Assembly: GCA_950022295.1 (NCBI GenBank)
Contig: OX465600.1
Span: 290,391,782-290,455,781 of the forward strand
Reading direction: 5' to 3'
Origin: Bromus sterilis
Taxonomy: Eukaryota > Streptophyta > Magnoliopsida > Poales > Poaceae
DNA length: 64,000 nucleotides
The translations under genes were made by a program, and so were the position numbers. Below the pieces are notes generated by a model. The model was not told the origin of the DNA. It saw only the letters and a program-made list of their open reading frames with translations, and did no database searches. Below are positions 24,708 to 37,596 of this stretch, one piece after another (the first letter of the stretch is position 1; each line of letters begins with the position of its first letter).

Positions 24708-25084
24708 CTGTCCATGGATAACGTTGGACAATTCTAAAGAATCACTATTATAAATATGCAAATTAATGCATATTTATAACTATAACCCTTTCGAACGGGA
24801 GACGCATAATGGTTACGCGACTTTACATATGAATATAATAAATGTACCTAGTTAGCTATTTTAAGGCCAGAATTGAGAAAAGGAAAGGGGGAGAGAGGAT
24901 AAGAATTGTTTTGCTCACCCTCGAACTCAAGGAGGTCGTCGAATGGAGGGGGCGGAGGTCGTCGAACACCGGACCCACACAACAGGGAAAGACCTGCACT
25001 TTAAAATGAACCCAATCAACAAGCAGACTCGATATACCGGTAATTACATCTATATTTTTTTGCCTATTATTTACATTTATTTCA

Positions 25085-25535
25085 TTTATATTTTTTTCTC
25101 CTCCTCCTCCTTCTTCACCCCCAACTTCGTATTCATCTTCTCCTCCTTCTCCTTTTTCTTCTTCTTCTTCACCTTCTTCTTCTTATCCTCCTCCTCCTCC
25201 TTCTTTTCTTCTTCTTCTCCTCGTCCTCCTCCTTCTCCTTCTTCTTCTTCTTTTATTTCCTATATCTTTTTTCTTTTCTTCTTTTCTTATTCTATTTTTA
25301 CCCCTAATTTCTCCTCTTCTTTTTTTATTTCTTCTTCTTCTTCACCTTCTTCTTCTTATCCTCCTCCTCCTCCTCCTCCTCCTTCTTCTTCTTCTTCTTC
25401 TTCTTCTCCTCCTCCTCCTCCTCCTTCTTCTTCTTCTTCTTCTTCTTCTTCTCCTCCTCCTTCTTTTTCCCTTTTCTTCTACTTCTCTTTATATCCTTTT
25501 ATTCTTCTCCTATTTTTTCTTTCACTTCTTTTCTA
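25085..25535. repeat. Polypyrimidine tract (CTT/CTC repeats)
   Basis: About 450 bases are almost purely C/T on the plus strand, dominated by TTC and CTC triplets. The open frame through it is only low-complexity Ser/Pro/Phe and is not treated as a gene. Confidence 0.9.
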
Positions 25536-25539
25536 ACTA

Positions 25540-26160
25540 AAACTACATCTAATTAAAACAAAATCAAACTAATTGCTAACAATACTAGTACTAACAGTAC
25601 ATAGAAAATAACACTAATAAAATTACTAAAATAAATAGCTACAATACAATAACCTAACTAATAATTTTTTTCTCTTCTTTCTCTTTTTCCTCTTCTCTTA
25701 ATTATTTTTTCTTCTTCTAACCTAACTAAATACAATACAATAACTAACTACAATACTAAAATTACTAAAACAGATAAAAGGCTAACAAAAAATAATAAAA
25801 CAGAGAAAAAAAAGAGAGGAAAGGGGGCTCACCTGGTGGTGGAGGAGGCTTGCCGGGTCGGGGGTGAACGGCGGCCGCGGCTGCAATAGGGCGGCGGCAT
25901 CGACTGCAATAGGGTGGCGGCGGTTAGAGGACAGAGGAGAGAGAGAGGAGAGAGAGGAGGGAGGAGAGGGGAGGAGGGAGGAGGACGGGCGGGCGTTGGG
26001 GCGCGGAGGCGACCTGCGAGGGGCGGCGTCGACCTGCGGGGGGCGGCGGCGGCGTGCGGGGGGCGACGGCGGTGACCTGCTGGCAGCGGGTGCTTGTGTG
26101 GCGCGGCAGAGAGAGAGAGGTGTGGATAGGGCCCCTCCTCTCTGTGCTCTGCTATGAGTT
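25540..26160. other. CACTA spacer: A/T-rich then GC-rich
   Basis: 25540-25800 is A/T-rich with CTAACTAA-type repeats. 25840-26150 is strongly GC-rich and G-rich on the plus strand (GGAGGGAGGAG and GGGGCGGCG tracts). No protein-like frame is seen. Confidence 0.7.
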
Positions 26161-26163
26161 AAC

Positions 26164-26490
26164 GGGACGTTCAATATGTCGTCTGCCAGCAAACGGCACA
26201 CGCCGCTTTGCCGTCTGCTGGCAGACGTCATACCACGGGGCTGTTAGCCAGGCCGGGTGGGAGGGCCTGGCTGGGCCCACTTCTCCTTTGCCGTCTGTAC
26301 CTAGACGGCAATGAGACCTTTGCCGTCAGCCTATGTGGAAGCAGACGGCATACCTTGAGTTTGCCATGTGTAAGATTTTGCCGTCTGTAATTAGGTCAAC
26401 AGACGGCATACAACCTCTTTGCCGTCTGCCCCAACGAAATACAGACGGCAAAGAGGTTGACACATGGCAAACTGATGAATTCCAGTAGTG
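26164..26490. repeat. CACTA right terminal and subterminal repeats
   Basis: TTTGCCGTCTGC-type motifs in both orientations occur near 26177, 26209, 26286, 26317, 26367, 26417 and 26445, ending with the terminal TTCCAGTAGTG. These mirror the left end. Confidence 0.85.
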
Positions 26491-27556
26491 ATTAACAATC
26501 GATGAATACATGGAATCCTCAAATTATAGTCCATCCCCTTTGGTGTCCCAAGCTGTCACCATTGGGATCGTCGGTTCCGGACTATAAAGGTGCATAAAAC
26601 TCATAGATATGATCAAGAACACAAATATATTCATGAAAAGATAAAGGCTTGAGATTTGAAATCATGTCACTCGAGCCCAAAGTGACAAGCATTAAGAGCT
26701 ACAATTAGTAGCAAGGATGATAAACACCATAGTAGATGATAGGCAACATGCCCACAACAATCTGACGAACTATTACATGATCTAACTCATCCAATCCCTA
26801 CCATCCCCTTCGCCTACAGAAGGTAATTAATCACACATGAAAGTGGGAGGCATGGAAGGGTGATATTGTGGCGATGGTGATGACGATGGCAACGATTTCC
26901 CCTCACCGGAGGCCAAAACAGCCTCCAGATTAGCTCTCCCAGAGAAGAACAGAGGTGGCGGAGGATCCGCGATGAGAATTAGAGTATCGACTTCTGTTCT
27001 GGGATTTCCTCCTCACGGGTAAAATTAAGAGCCAAAGTAGGGCACCAGGGGAGGTGTCCTCCCTCCAGGAAGCCTCCTGGCGCGGACAGGGGCTAGGCCG
27101 CGCCACTTGGCCGTCTGGGCCAGGGGTGGGCCCCCTCTAGCCCATATTTTGGCTCCAGGGCCCTCCGGGTGCGTGGATTTTCTGGATTTTTTCCTGGATT
27201 TTCCTGAGGTACCTAAAATTCTCTTTTCCTACACATGAGAAAACCATACAGGCAGCTCTTCTGAAAACAGCGTCGTTCTGGGTTAGTTTCATTCAAATCA
27301 TAAAAGAATGAGGTCAAAACAATAGAAAAAGTGTTTGGAAAAGTCGATGCACAGACGTATCAGTTATCTTTGTGAATCCTCGACCAATGATAACATGAGG
27401 GTACTCTATATATTACAACCCCTCTATAGGTTAGTGATCCATCTAGTATCTAGAGTTCTCAACTAATTTTTTTAGTTTTTGAAAATAAGCACGTTGAACC
27501 AATATACGACACTTATCACTAATAGGCTTGAGGTCTTGACACACAGAAGTCCAAAC

Positions 27557-30500
27557 TGTCAGGACCCGGAATATGCGTATGTAATTCTAGCCACAATTCA
27601 ATCATATGGAGAGCCGAGAGCCATACCCACTCATCATAACAGACGAGGCCCGGTATATAACTCTCTCGGAAAGCTCGAACGTGAGGGGCATCCCATTCAG
27701 GCCCAGATGATCAACTGTAATGGGGTCCTCATCGTCCGCTCACAAGTCTAAATGCTTATGGGTGATGAACTCCCATACTCATGGACAAGTCGCCTCAACC
27801 ATGTTATCGATTGAACCTTAGCATTTACATAAACAAACTCCAACCCGATTCACTTAGTCGGGGTCTCGAGCGGGCATTTACAACGAAGTATGACACGTAT
27901 CGGGATCAGATGAGGACATCTCTGTATGCGTAATCGCATCGCGATTCTCCGAGTTGCTCACAACTCAGGGCCACTTGGCTATAAGAAATACCGCTAGTTA
28001 GAACACAACCAAACTATCGAACCCCACAAATGACATGCACGATATAAACATACACGCAGCATGCATGCCAAGTGTATAATAGATGGTAACACAACATGAA
28101 CTCTACAAACTCATAGACTTTATTGCATCTGCTAAACTGAGCAGACTTAGTAGTTATATTACAAGCAGAGATCGCATGATTGTGATCCAACATTACATCA
28201 AACAACAACGGAAGCAAATTATGTCTTAGTAAAGACAAGTTTAACAAATGGCATAAGAAGCCTGAAAGAAAATACAACGACCCTTCAAAGGAACCAGGCT
28301 GCTGTCTGGAACTATACGACTTAGTCGGCGTCGAGCTCGAAGTAGAGGCCACAATAAAGGTCAGTGGTCTCGTCTCTAAAACATAAATAAGCAAACATGA
28401 GTACAAAGACGTACTCAGCAAGACTTACATCAGAACTACACTACTTATGCTCATGTATCAAAGTAAAAGGCTGGTGGGTTTTGTAATGCAGAAGTGCCAG
28501 CTTTGACTTGGCTAACCTGAACTACGATTAGCAGATTTGAGATGAGAAGCGCACACGAGTCCATCTAGTATTGATCACCATATCAATACACTACCATGGA
28601 TTCTTCCTTGACTTCCCACAAGGAAGAAACCCAAAGCACTCACACTTATCTTGGCAGATTTAGAGTATCTGTTCAATTTGTTTAATAATCAAGTATAGGT
28701 CTCCAAGTAGTCCATAACCGCGAACGCGGCTATTCGAATAGTTTGTTAACCCTGCAGGGGTGTACTTCTTCACATGTGTGTCATCACTTACCGCCCAGAA
28801 ATCGTCATCCTTCAAGCGGATGTCGGACAAGGACAATCACCAAGGCACTTACCTCACATTACCTTCTCTAATCCAGGAGTCGACTATCTTAGTGGTTACC
28901 GCTCGAGAGTCCGTCCGGTTCACGATACGGACCCAGACAATCCAGGCAACCGAGACGCCATCCTGACAGATGGTTTTACTGTCTCACAGGTCCACCTACA
29001 TATTTAAATGATGCAACCTTTCATCCATTATTTTTATATGCATATGTCAAATGGAAAGCCCGAACTAGTGCGACTCCTGGACTTGATCAAGGGTGAGTTA
29101 ATAGGCCAAACGGGGCTCCCATAAACCCTACATGTGGTAGTAATATTTTTCTTGGATCACAACACAAGAACTCGGGGCCTAGGGTAGTGTTCAACGAGAC
29201 AACCCACTGTGTACTCCTACACAGCCTCTCATCGTTCACCTTTTTAGTCAACTTCACCACGCCCTTTTCAACACAAGTAACATGAACATGATTGCTACCA
29301 TCATCAATTCATCACCCAAGATGGACCAATTCTTCCACAACTCTAAGCATAGCATAAGCATAACATGGATGAATTGACACATGATGATCACAAACAATTC
29401 CTAGATCTGCTAGGTTGAGGTTTGCTTAATACTGTGGCAGAAATGATAGGTCATGCAAAGGAATGGGTTCAACTAGCGGTAGAACGTATCATGGTGAACT
29501 CCTAAACATGCATAAGAGATAATGAGAGGGAAATGGGTTTTTATCGACATGATCAATGGGGTTTTGCTTGCCTTGCTGACGATACATGGGTTACCGATCT
29601 TCTGCCACCGGAACGTAGTCCGGCTCGAAATCACTGTTATCGAAGCAATCGCCCACAAAGGAGAACACAATCAACGAATGTACAATGCTCAATCACATGA
29701 TATGGTTGTGATAACATGATGTACGTAGTACTGGTGTGTTGAATATTCAAGTTAAATGAAGTATATTGCAATAGAATTGCAAATTCAAACTCCAAATTTG
29801 AATTTAAAAGGTTCCATATGCACATTTTCTACTATTGCCACACTTTAAAGTGTTCAAACATGAAAACAAATAGCATATTCAGAATACTTGAATTTTTCTG
29901 ATCATTCTACATATATAAATTATTTCATTTGGAGTTATGGTTTAAAAGTTATAGAATTTCAAAGTTTATTCAATTTCTAGAATTTATTTATATACTGGAA
30001 ATGCTTTATTGCATCATCACTTCGTCAGCATGACATCAGAGGAGGTTGACTAGTCAAACTGACCAGTGGGGCCGGCTTTTCATAGGCTCTGGGTTAATTA
30101 ATTCATTGGATTGATTTAACAGGGGGCTTAAGTGTCCTTGGGCCCACTGGTAAGTGATTGCAGGGGGGTGATTAACACTAAACTAAGTAGGGCCACGTCG
30201 GTCTCGCCGGCGGCGACACTGGCCTCGGTGGAGTTCCACTGGACGGCGGCTCCGGCGACCAAAACGAGCTTGGAGAGATGCTTTTGACTCCTGGGCTCGT
30301 CGCACATATGAAGGACGCGACTAGAGACGATTGCGTTGCATACGCACGACGGCGAGCAACCCAGAGGTGATATGCTCCAGCGACCATGGAAAACGGCGAC
30401 ATAAGGGAGAGGGGACTCTCGGGGTTGGGGAAAATGGTGAGAATCCCACCACGAACGCATTGGAGCAGGCTTTGAGGTCGGGGAGGGGCTGCCGGTGATG

Positions 30501-31386
30501 AAATCAACGACGAACTCTGGTTGTCATAGACAAAGAAGATGATCCGATTCGGCGGCTCCAGTGACTCCGGGCTTCCAAACTTCAACTCTGGGACGAGGAG
30601 GTGGACGGAGAGCTCGAGGGACAAGTCTACGGGGATTGGGATGGCCTTTGGCCACGGAGGCGCACGGCGGGTGGCTACGGCGAGCTCTCGTACGGCTCAG
30701 AATCTCACGGAGGAGGGTGAGCGAGGAGCGCCATGAGGGAGGAATGGATGGGGGTGACTCCAGGCGTCTTCGTGGCGGCAGGATAACTCTCAGAGGGGCC
30801 TGGATGGCTCGAGGCATCGCGGTGGCGATCGTCGACCGGGGCATGCTCGACAGCGAGCTGCTTCTCGGCGCGGGGAGGAAGAGGACAGGGCTGCGGCTGG
30901 GCTTGGGCCGGCCTGGGTAAGTTGGGTCAGAAGAGGTAACGCAGGTAAGTTTCTTTCTCTTTTATTTCATTTCTGTCTTTATGTTTTGTTTTCATTTATA
31001 TATCAAAACATTTTATAAAAACCTGAGATTTTTATTGGGTCTTTAGGTGACTTATATAAAGCCACACCCAAAGTTTCAGGATTTTTGGAGTTCAAAATAT
31101 TTGAATCCAATTCAAATATGAATAATATTTAATTTCCAAGGCTCTTTTGGATTTTTTGAAAATTCCATGAGCATGAGATGGGACCCACAACACATGAAAT
31201 GTGATCATGCCCATTTATAGATATTTTCAAAAAGTTCATCAGATTTTTGGAAAAATATTTTTGTCTGGCCATTTAAATAATTCATTTGGAGGCTTTTCTT
31301 CCCCTCATTTGGATTTCTTGTTGAAATTTTTACATGATTCATGTGACATGCTAACCCTAGCACATGCCTAAGTTGGGGTTCTGACA
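27557..31386 (-). mobile_element. Solo LTR of Tekay-like chromovirus (copy 2)
   Basis: It runs from TGTCAGGACCCGG to GGGGTTCTGACA, 3830 bp, with perfect flanking duplication CAAAC (27552-27556 and 31387-31391). The unbroken counterpart of the target (AGTCCAAACATTAATC) is present near 62963-62980. Content parallels the LTRs at 37597 and 46474 in minus orientation, including a GC-rich block at about 30170-30930. No internal region remains. Confidence 0.92.
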
Positions 31387-32629
31387 CAAACATTACTCAA
31401 AACAATATCTCAAATCTAGTGCAAGTTACTACTAAACTATCATAGCAAGCTTGATTACCTACTCAAAGCAAGACACACATTCAATGCAACATGCCAACTC
31501 TCTAAACAAGATAAGCATGAAACTCAAAAGAGTACTAAAAACAATATCCTAAATCAAATCTCTTAAAGATAAACATGAATAACAAGAGCTAAACATGATA
31601 GCAGCTAGAAATAAGAACGAACACTCAACAAAGATTGGAATGAAAACTATGAGTATTCTAGACAAAAGTGGAACGTGTTTCTCTCCCAAAAAAGGCATTC
31701 TAGGTTCCAACTTGTTATGAGCAGAAAACAAAACTAAACTTAACAAACCAAACTAAAAATTAAATGCAAGACGCTCCAAGCATAGCACATAACACATGAA
31801 GTGATAAAAATATAGCGTGGAGAAGGACGAATTGATGATTGTTGATGAAGAAGGGGATGCACAGGGGCATCCCCAAGTTTAGACGCTTGATTGTCCTTTA
31901 ATATTTCGTGAGGGTGCCTAAGCCATCCCCAAGCTTGAGATTTTGGCACTCCTGAATCTTCTTTCATCATCTCCCTTCGCACACTTGAAAATTTCCTTCA
32001 TACGAAACTCATCATAAACTGATAAGAGCGGTTAGTTCCTTAAATTAATTAATTCCACTTAGCCTTTGTTGGAAACAAAGATTTTAAACAAGGGCTATTG
32101 TTTCTCAAGATTGCCAAAAAGTTTTTGCAAGGAAAAAGCATGCACAAGATTTGCAAAATTGGAGAAGCGCAAAACAGGGCAAAATCTGGGAAAAACATAA
32201 TAACAAGTAGTAAATAAATTTTTTGGGGCACTTGTGTAACTCAAATAAAAAAAACTAAGAATATTTGGTAGTTATTCAAAAGTATAGAGTACTCTCGAAA
32301 AAAATCAGATCAAACAGATGATCTGGTGATTTCATACGATTTTTTCGTCTAGCAGGCAGAATCTGTTTTCTGGACAGCATGTCACAACTTTTAATTCACC
32401 TTCACCGGAGGCTAAAACTTGGCACAAAGCTTGAAAATAAATATACAATGATGTTGCTACAGTAGTAACAAAACATCAAGACCAGTAAAATTGAAAGTAA
32501 AAATATTTTGGGTTGCCTCCCAATAAGCGCTTTCTTTTCTGCCTTTAAGCTAGGCATGAAGCAAGAAGAATCAAGGTTTATCAATATCAAAAGAGTAACT
32601 TGCTCGTATAAAGGACTCAAAAGGTAACT

Positions 32630-33010
32630 TCATCTTCTTTCTAGGGAAATGTTCCATGCCCTTCTTGAGGGAAATTGGAATCTTATAGTCCCTTCTTTCA
32701 TGTCAATGATAGCACCAATGTTGTGAAGAGAAAGTCTTCCCAAAATAACTGGACATGAGGGATCACACTCAATGTCCATGACAAGAAAATCAATGGGAAC
32801 ATAATTATCATTGACAACAATAAGCACATCATCTATTCTTCCTAAAGGTTTTTTTATGGAAGAATCAACAAGACGATAACCAAAAGAACAAGGATCAAAA
32901 GTTTTCAATTCAAGCATATCATACGTTCTTTTGGGTAAAACGTAGGCACTAGCGCCAACATCACATAAAGCGAAGCAAGAAAAGTTATTAAAATTATTTT
33001 TTGACCATAG
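32630..33010 (-). pseudogene. Aspartic protease fragment, older family-A element
   Basis: The minus strand encodes the active-site region CDVGASAYVLPKRTYDML followed by LVMDIECDPSCPVILG and GAIIDMKEGTIRFQF, the expected order of a Gypsy protease domain. The active site reads DVGA where DLGA or DSGA is usual. The frame ends at 32630 within a basic tail. Gag sequence that should precede it is missing: only about 170 bases separate it from the primer-site remnant. Reverse transcriptase is absent. Confidence 0.75.
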
Positions 33011-33183
33011 GATCCATCCATCTTCTAGTTTTCTAGGAATAGAAACCTCTAGTTTAAGTTTCTCCTCCCTAGCTTTGATAAGAGAGCATTAGTGATATGC
33101 TAGGTGAAGGAAATGTTAAGTGAACTAGTGTGGGGGTCTTTGTCCATTCTTTGCAAGAACTTAATAACTTCGGAGAGGCTATT

Positions 33184-33197
33184 ATGGCACCAGATAG
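33184..33197 (-). other. Degenerate primer binding site remnant
   Basis: ATGGCACCAGATAG directly precedes the LTR start TGATCCTCATTGG and resembles the GGCGCCAGAAATTAG stretch at 11560-11574. It shows that the LTR at 33198 served as a 5' LTR. Confidence 0.55.
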
Positions 33198-33547
33198 TGA
33201 TCCTCATTGGCTACCCCAAGTGGAAGGTCGAGATGTAGACAACAGAAAATTTCCCTCAGTGAAGATACCTAGGTTTATGTCTACAGTAAGACTCCAAGTT
33301 CTGCAAGAAGGTGGCAAGAAAACAATGGCGCCATTTACAACCTTGAGGGTTGCTTACTTGACCTGGACCTGCACACGGCAACAACTAACTTTTCTCCCAA
33401 CGAGTTCAGAGAGGTTGTAAATCTCTCCGGTCTTGTTGGTTACAAAGGATCAAAACACAAGCAGGAATAATAATGGTGATTGCAACAAAAAGGAAATAAA
33501 AGCAGTAGAGATTACCGGTGTAAACTATGGTGGAAATATGGACCGGG

Positions 33548-36500
33548 TGATGTGCGAGATGATGATAATGGATTCTCGCCCTTCGTTGGTTACCCCAAGT
33601 GGAAGGTGAGATGTAGGATAGCAGCAAATTTCCCCTATGTAGAGGATAGGGTTTGACTCCCGTAGGACTCCGGCAATGATAAGTAGGTGTCAGCGGCGCA
33701 ACTGACGTGGACCTGCACACACCTGAAATAACTTTGCTCCCAACGAAGTTTAGAGAGGTTTTCAATCTCTCCGGTCTTGTTTTTTACAAAGGATCAAAAC
33801 AAAAGGGATAATGATAATGATAGCAACTAGAAGTAAAAGCATAAAAGTAAATGAGCGTGTAAACAGTGATGAGAATATGGACCGGGGTCCCGTGATGTTC
33901 ACTAGTGATGTCTCTCTCCCAAAAGACGATAAAACTGTAATGCGAGGTAAACAAATTATAGATGGGCAATTGACAGGATTATAAACGCACCGCAATGCTA
34001 ACTATGCTACAAAGAAAGGAAGAGGCTCAAAAGCATGGGCAATACGCCAAAATAAGTAGACCGAAATCCAACTGCATCTACTAATAATCATCCACCTTGA
34101 GATATCTATCCAGAACATCTCGCTGGTATTAAGTTGAGAATCCCACCCAAAGTGTAAACTCAAAGCAACAGAACTGCAGTAAAGAACTTTGCGTAAAGTA
34201 ATCAATCCTTGCACCCGCAAGTACAAGCACCGTTGTTTTCCCCCTTGTGGCAACATCACATCCCCTAGACTCATGTTTCTGTCACTCAAGCTAGTCATCG
34301 GGGGGCATGAACCCACAATCTTGCATAACGCTCCCTCTTGGAGTCACTACCTACTACTTGGCCAAAGCAATAAACAACAACGGAGAACATGCAAGAATTA
34401 CTCAAGAACATAAATATAAAAGAGGAGAATCAAATATATTACTCAAACACAATTTGAACATAATCTCATAATCCATCGGATCCCAGCAAACTCAACATAG
34501 CAACAACAGAAATATTACATATGTGCCTCGATCATGTAGGGCAGCTCACGAGGTCTAATCCATGAAGAACAAAGAGGGGAGGAGAACATCACATAGCTAC
34601 TGATCATAGACCCGTGGTCCAAGGTGGACTACTCACGGTTCATCCGGGAAGCGTCCATGGTTATGGAGAAGCTCCCGGAGGTGATTCCTCCCTCCGGCAG
34701 GGTGCCGGGAAGAGGTCTTCGGGCGCTCCCGATCTTGGAAGAGCGGCGGCGGCGGAACAGAGGAGAGATCGCAAAAAAGGGTTCCCGTCACGGGGGTTTC
34801 TCGTCACGAGGAATATATAGGCGAAGGGGGGCAGCCAGGGGGACACCAGGGGTCCAGGCGCTCCCCTGGCGCGGCCCCACCGTTACAAGCACTGTTTTTC
34901 CCCCTTGTGGCAACAGCACATCCCCTAGACTCATGTTTCTGTCACTCAAGCGTGTCATCAGGGGGCATGAACCCACAATCGAGCATAACGTTCCCTCTTG
35001 GAGTCACTACCTACTACTTGGCCAAAGCAATAAACAGCAACGGAAAACATGCAAGAATTACTTAGGAACAAAAATATAAAAGATAAGAACCAAATATATT
35101 ACTCTATCACAATCTGAACATAATCTCATAATCCATCAGATCCCATCAAACTCAAAATAGTAACAATAGAAATATTACATATGTGCCTCGATCATGTAGG
35201 GCAACTCACGAGGTCTAAACCATGAAGAACAAAGAGGGGAGGAGAACATCACATAGCTACTGATCACGGACCCATGGTCCAAATGAAACTACTCACGGCA
35301 CATCCGGGAAGCGTCCATGGTGAAGGGGAAGCTCCCGGAGGTCAATCCTCCCTCCGGCAGGGTGCCGGGAAGAAGTCTGTTGGCGCTCCCGATCTTGGAA
35401 GCGCGGCGGCGGCGGAACAGAGGCGGGCTCACGAAAAGGGGTTCTCTCTTTGGAAGTTTCACGTCATGGGGAATATATAGGCGACGGAGGGCAGCCAGGC
35501 GGGCCACCAGGAGTCCAGGCACCCCCCTGTTGCGGCCAAGCCCTATGCCGCGCCAGGTGGCCGCCTGGGCACCTGGTGGTGGCCCCCCGGCCCTCCTTCG
35601 GGGTTCCGGAACCTACCGATGCGCTGATTTTTATCTAATTTTTCCTGAATTTTTGGAGCACTTTTAATACGGGGGAAACCAGGAATAGAAAAACATCAGA
35701 AAACAAAAACTGGCACTGGGGTGCACTTAGTTAATAATTTAGTCCAAATATGATCAAAAGTGTATGAAAGTGTATCTAGATCATAGCAATATCAAACAAA
35801 ACATGCATGGAGCAAGTAGAAATTATCGATACGTTTGGGACGTATCAACATCCCCAAGCTTAATTCTTGCTCGTCCTAAGTAGGTAAATGATAACAGGCA
35901 TAATTTCTGTGGTGACATGCTAGCAACCATATAAGAAATTTGAAAAGTAAAGCAATCAAGGTATGTGATTCAATTCAAGTTATAACATGCAAGAGTCTAT
36001 ATTAGCATTGAAACAAGCAACAAAAGAACATTAGGTGCAAGAGCTCTCGCTGTCCGTGACTCGAATGTCTACAAATGGTGTTTGCGTGCAAGAAGGTGGA
36101 TAGGGAATACGAGAAAAAGATATTTTTTTTGAGAAATCAATCTACTAAAGTTTCACACTTGGTCCTTTTTGGAATCTTATCTTGACTCATCCCTAGACCA
36201 CTAGCCAGGTACAAGTCAATTTGATCCACTCCTTTTCGATATTTTGATCACTCATGCAATGGATGAGCGTAAGCATAAGATTTGACACTTAGGATGGCAA
36301 AGAGAGATATATGGCGGAGGAGGAAGACAAAAAAGGTGAGAAAGGCTCACATCAATGAGGAAAATCATAGGCGAGAAGGCCAAATGATAGATATGATGTG
36401 ATGAGTAGGGATTGCCATGCAACGGATGCACATATGAGCTAAGAAGCTCTCCAAAGGAACTGGTGGGGGTGCATCTAACTTGCTCACTCATGAAGACCTA

Positions 36501-37125
36501 GAGCTCTTTTCAGGAGGCTCATCCTTGGAATATGCAAGCCAAGTTCTATAAGGTGAAGGTCCCCACATAGCTATATGCTTTAATGATCATCTCTATGGAG
36601 TACAAGGATAAGAGGGAGTACTAGTGTGGATCTTTCAAAAGGATAGTAGTGTTGCCCCTTTATCTCTTTTTATTTCTTTTTTCTGTTTTTTTTTTGGTGG
36701 CCTCAATGGCTCTTTCTATTTAACTCTCATTTGTCCTCTTTGGGATCTTTTATTTTGTCCACTTTGGGATCTTTTCCTCACTTAAGGGCAACTCTCTAAT
36801 TTACAAGAGGGTATAGAAGATCTTTCACACTTTACAATGTACTCAAACATAAAGAAGATGTGGCTATCATGATGTATGAAATGTATGCCACTGCCAGTGT
36901 AGCTGATTTTTTATCCGATTTTCCCGAATTTTTGGAGCACTTTTAATATGGGGAAACCTGGAATAAAAAAACAGAAGAATACAGAAACTGGCACTGGGGT
37001 GCACTGAGTTAATAGGTTAGTCCAAATATGATCAAAAGTGTATGAAAGTGTATCTAAATCATAGCAATATCACACAAAACATGCATGGAGCAAGCAGAAA
37101 TTATCGATACGTTTGGGACGTATCA
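33548..37125 (-). mobile_element. Deleted family-A element inserted in a family-A LTR
   Basis: It is bounded by TGATG at 33548 and GGGACGTATCA at 37125 and flanked by the 5-bp duplication CCGGG (33543-33547 and 37126-37130). The order on the plus strand is: 3' LTR 33548-35848 (2301 bp, enlarged by a tandem duplication), purine tract, 3' internal part 35849-36901, then only the sense-start part of the 5' LTR (36902-37125). Most of the internal region and most of the 5' LTR are deleted. No genes are present. Confidence 0.85.
34226..35530. repeat. Tandem duplication of about 650 bp inside an LTR
   Basis: 34226-34882 and about 34886-35530 hold the same LTR segment (both start near CAAGCACYGTTKTTTCCCCC and run through the GC-rich block). 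The join near 34882 links the GC-rich block directly back to the start of the segment. Confidence 0.8.
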
Positions 37126-37596
37126 CCGGGGTCCCATGATCTTCACTAGTGATGTATCTCTCCCAAAAGACGATAAATAACTATGTTGAGTGAACAAATT
37201 ACAGCTGGGCAATTGACAGAATTATAAACGCATCGCAGTGCTAATTATGCTATGAGAAAACTAGAGGCTCAATCGTATGGGAAGTACGCCAAGTTGAACA
37301 TATCATTTATTCATCAGCATCTACTCACTAATCATCCACCTTGAGATATCTATCCAGAACATCTCGCTTGTATTAAGTTGCGAACCCCAACAAAACTGTA
37401 GAATCAAAGCAACAGACAACTGCATTAACACACTTTGTGTAAGGTAAACAATCCTTGCAACAACAGTTACAAGCACCATTTTTTTCTCCCTGGTGGCAAC
37501 AACACATCCCCTAGTGTCATGTTTCTATCACTCAAGCTAGACATCGGAGGGCATGAACCCACAATCAAGCATAATGCTCCGTCTTGGAGTTATTAT

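Larger units (their letters stand above)
16581..26490 (-). mobile_element. CACTA DNA transposon, 9.9 kb
   Basis: It begins CACTACTGGAATTCA and ends TGAATTCCAGTAGTG, a near-perfect terminal inverted repeat, flanked by the 3-bp duplication ATT (16578-16580 and 26491-26493). Both ends have many subterminal copies of a TTTGCCGTCTGC-type motif. Two minus-strand gene remnants lie inside: a TNP2-type transposase (20676-24360) and a second protein with a Transposase_24-like domain (about 18400-20537). Structure, duplication length and gene content together define the En/Spm (CACTA) superfamily. Several stops in the transposase imply it is now non-autonomous. Confidence 0.95.
16054..27362 (-). repeat. 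5' LTR of family-B element, split by a CACTA transposon
   Basis: On the plus strand it begins TGATAACCCACAAGTG next to the primer site and ends CACAGACGTATCA at 27362. Removing the CACTA insertion and one target copy leaves about 1.39 kb (16054-16580 plus 26494-27362). The right part has the GC-rich block (about 27050-27180) typical near the sense start. The five bases after it, GTTAT, are the visible half of this element's target duplication; the sequence beyond is family-A internal DNA matching 62779 onward. The two halves are contiguous LTR sequence on either side of the transposon. Confidence 0.85.
27363..33197 (-). mobile_element. Older family-A element: internal region (host of the family-B element)
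   Basis: Internal family-A sequence starts at GTTATCTTTG after the family-B LTR, is interrupted by a solo LTR (27557-31386), and continues 31387-33197 to a primer-site remnant. The order of landmarks matches 8916-11577 and 62656-63575. It is non-coding apart from a protease fragment at 32630-33010; gag between protease and primer site is deleted. Its 3' end is beyond the left edge of the window, displaced by the family-B insertion. Confidence 0.75.

Noticed and set aside
25085..25535. 197-residue plus-strand frame of Ser, Pro and Phe
   Set aside because: Pure CTT/CTC repeat translation; no gene features.
30128..30920. Several 100-150-residue frames on both strands
   Set aside because: GC-rich part of the second solo LTR; antiparallel open frames reflect base composition.
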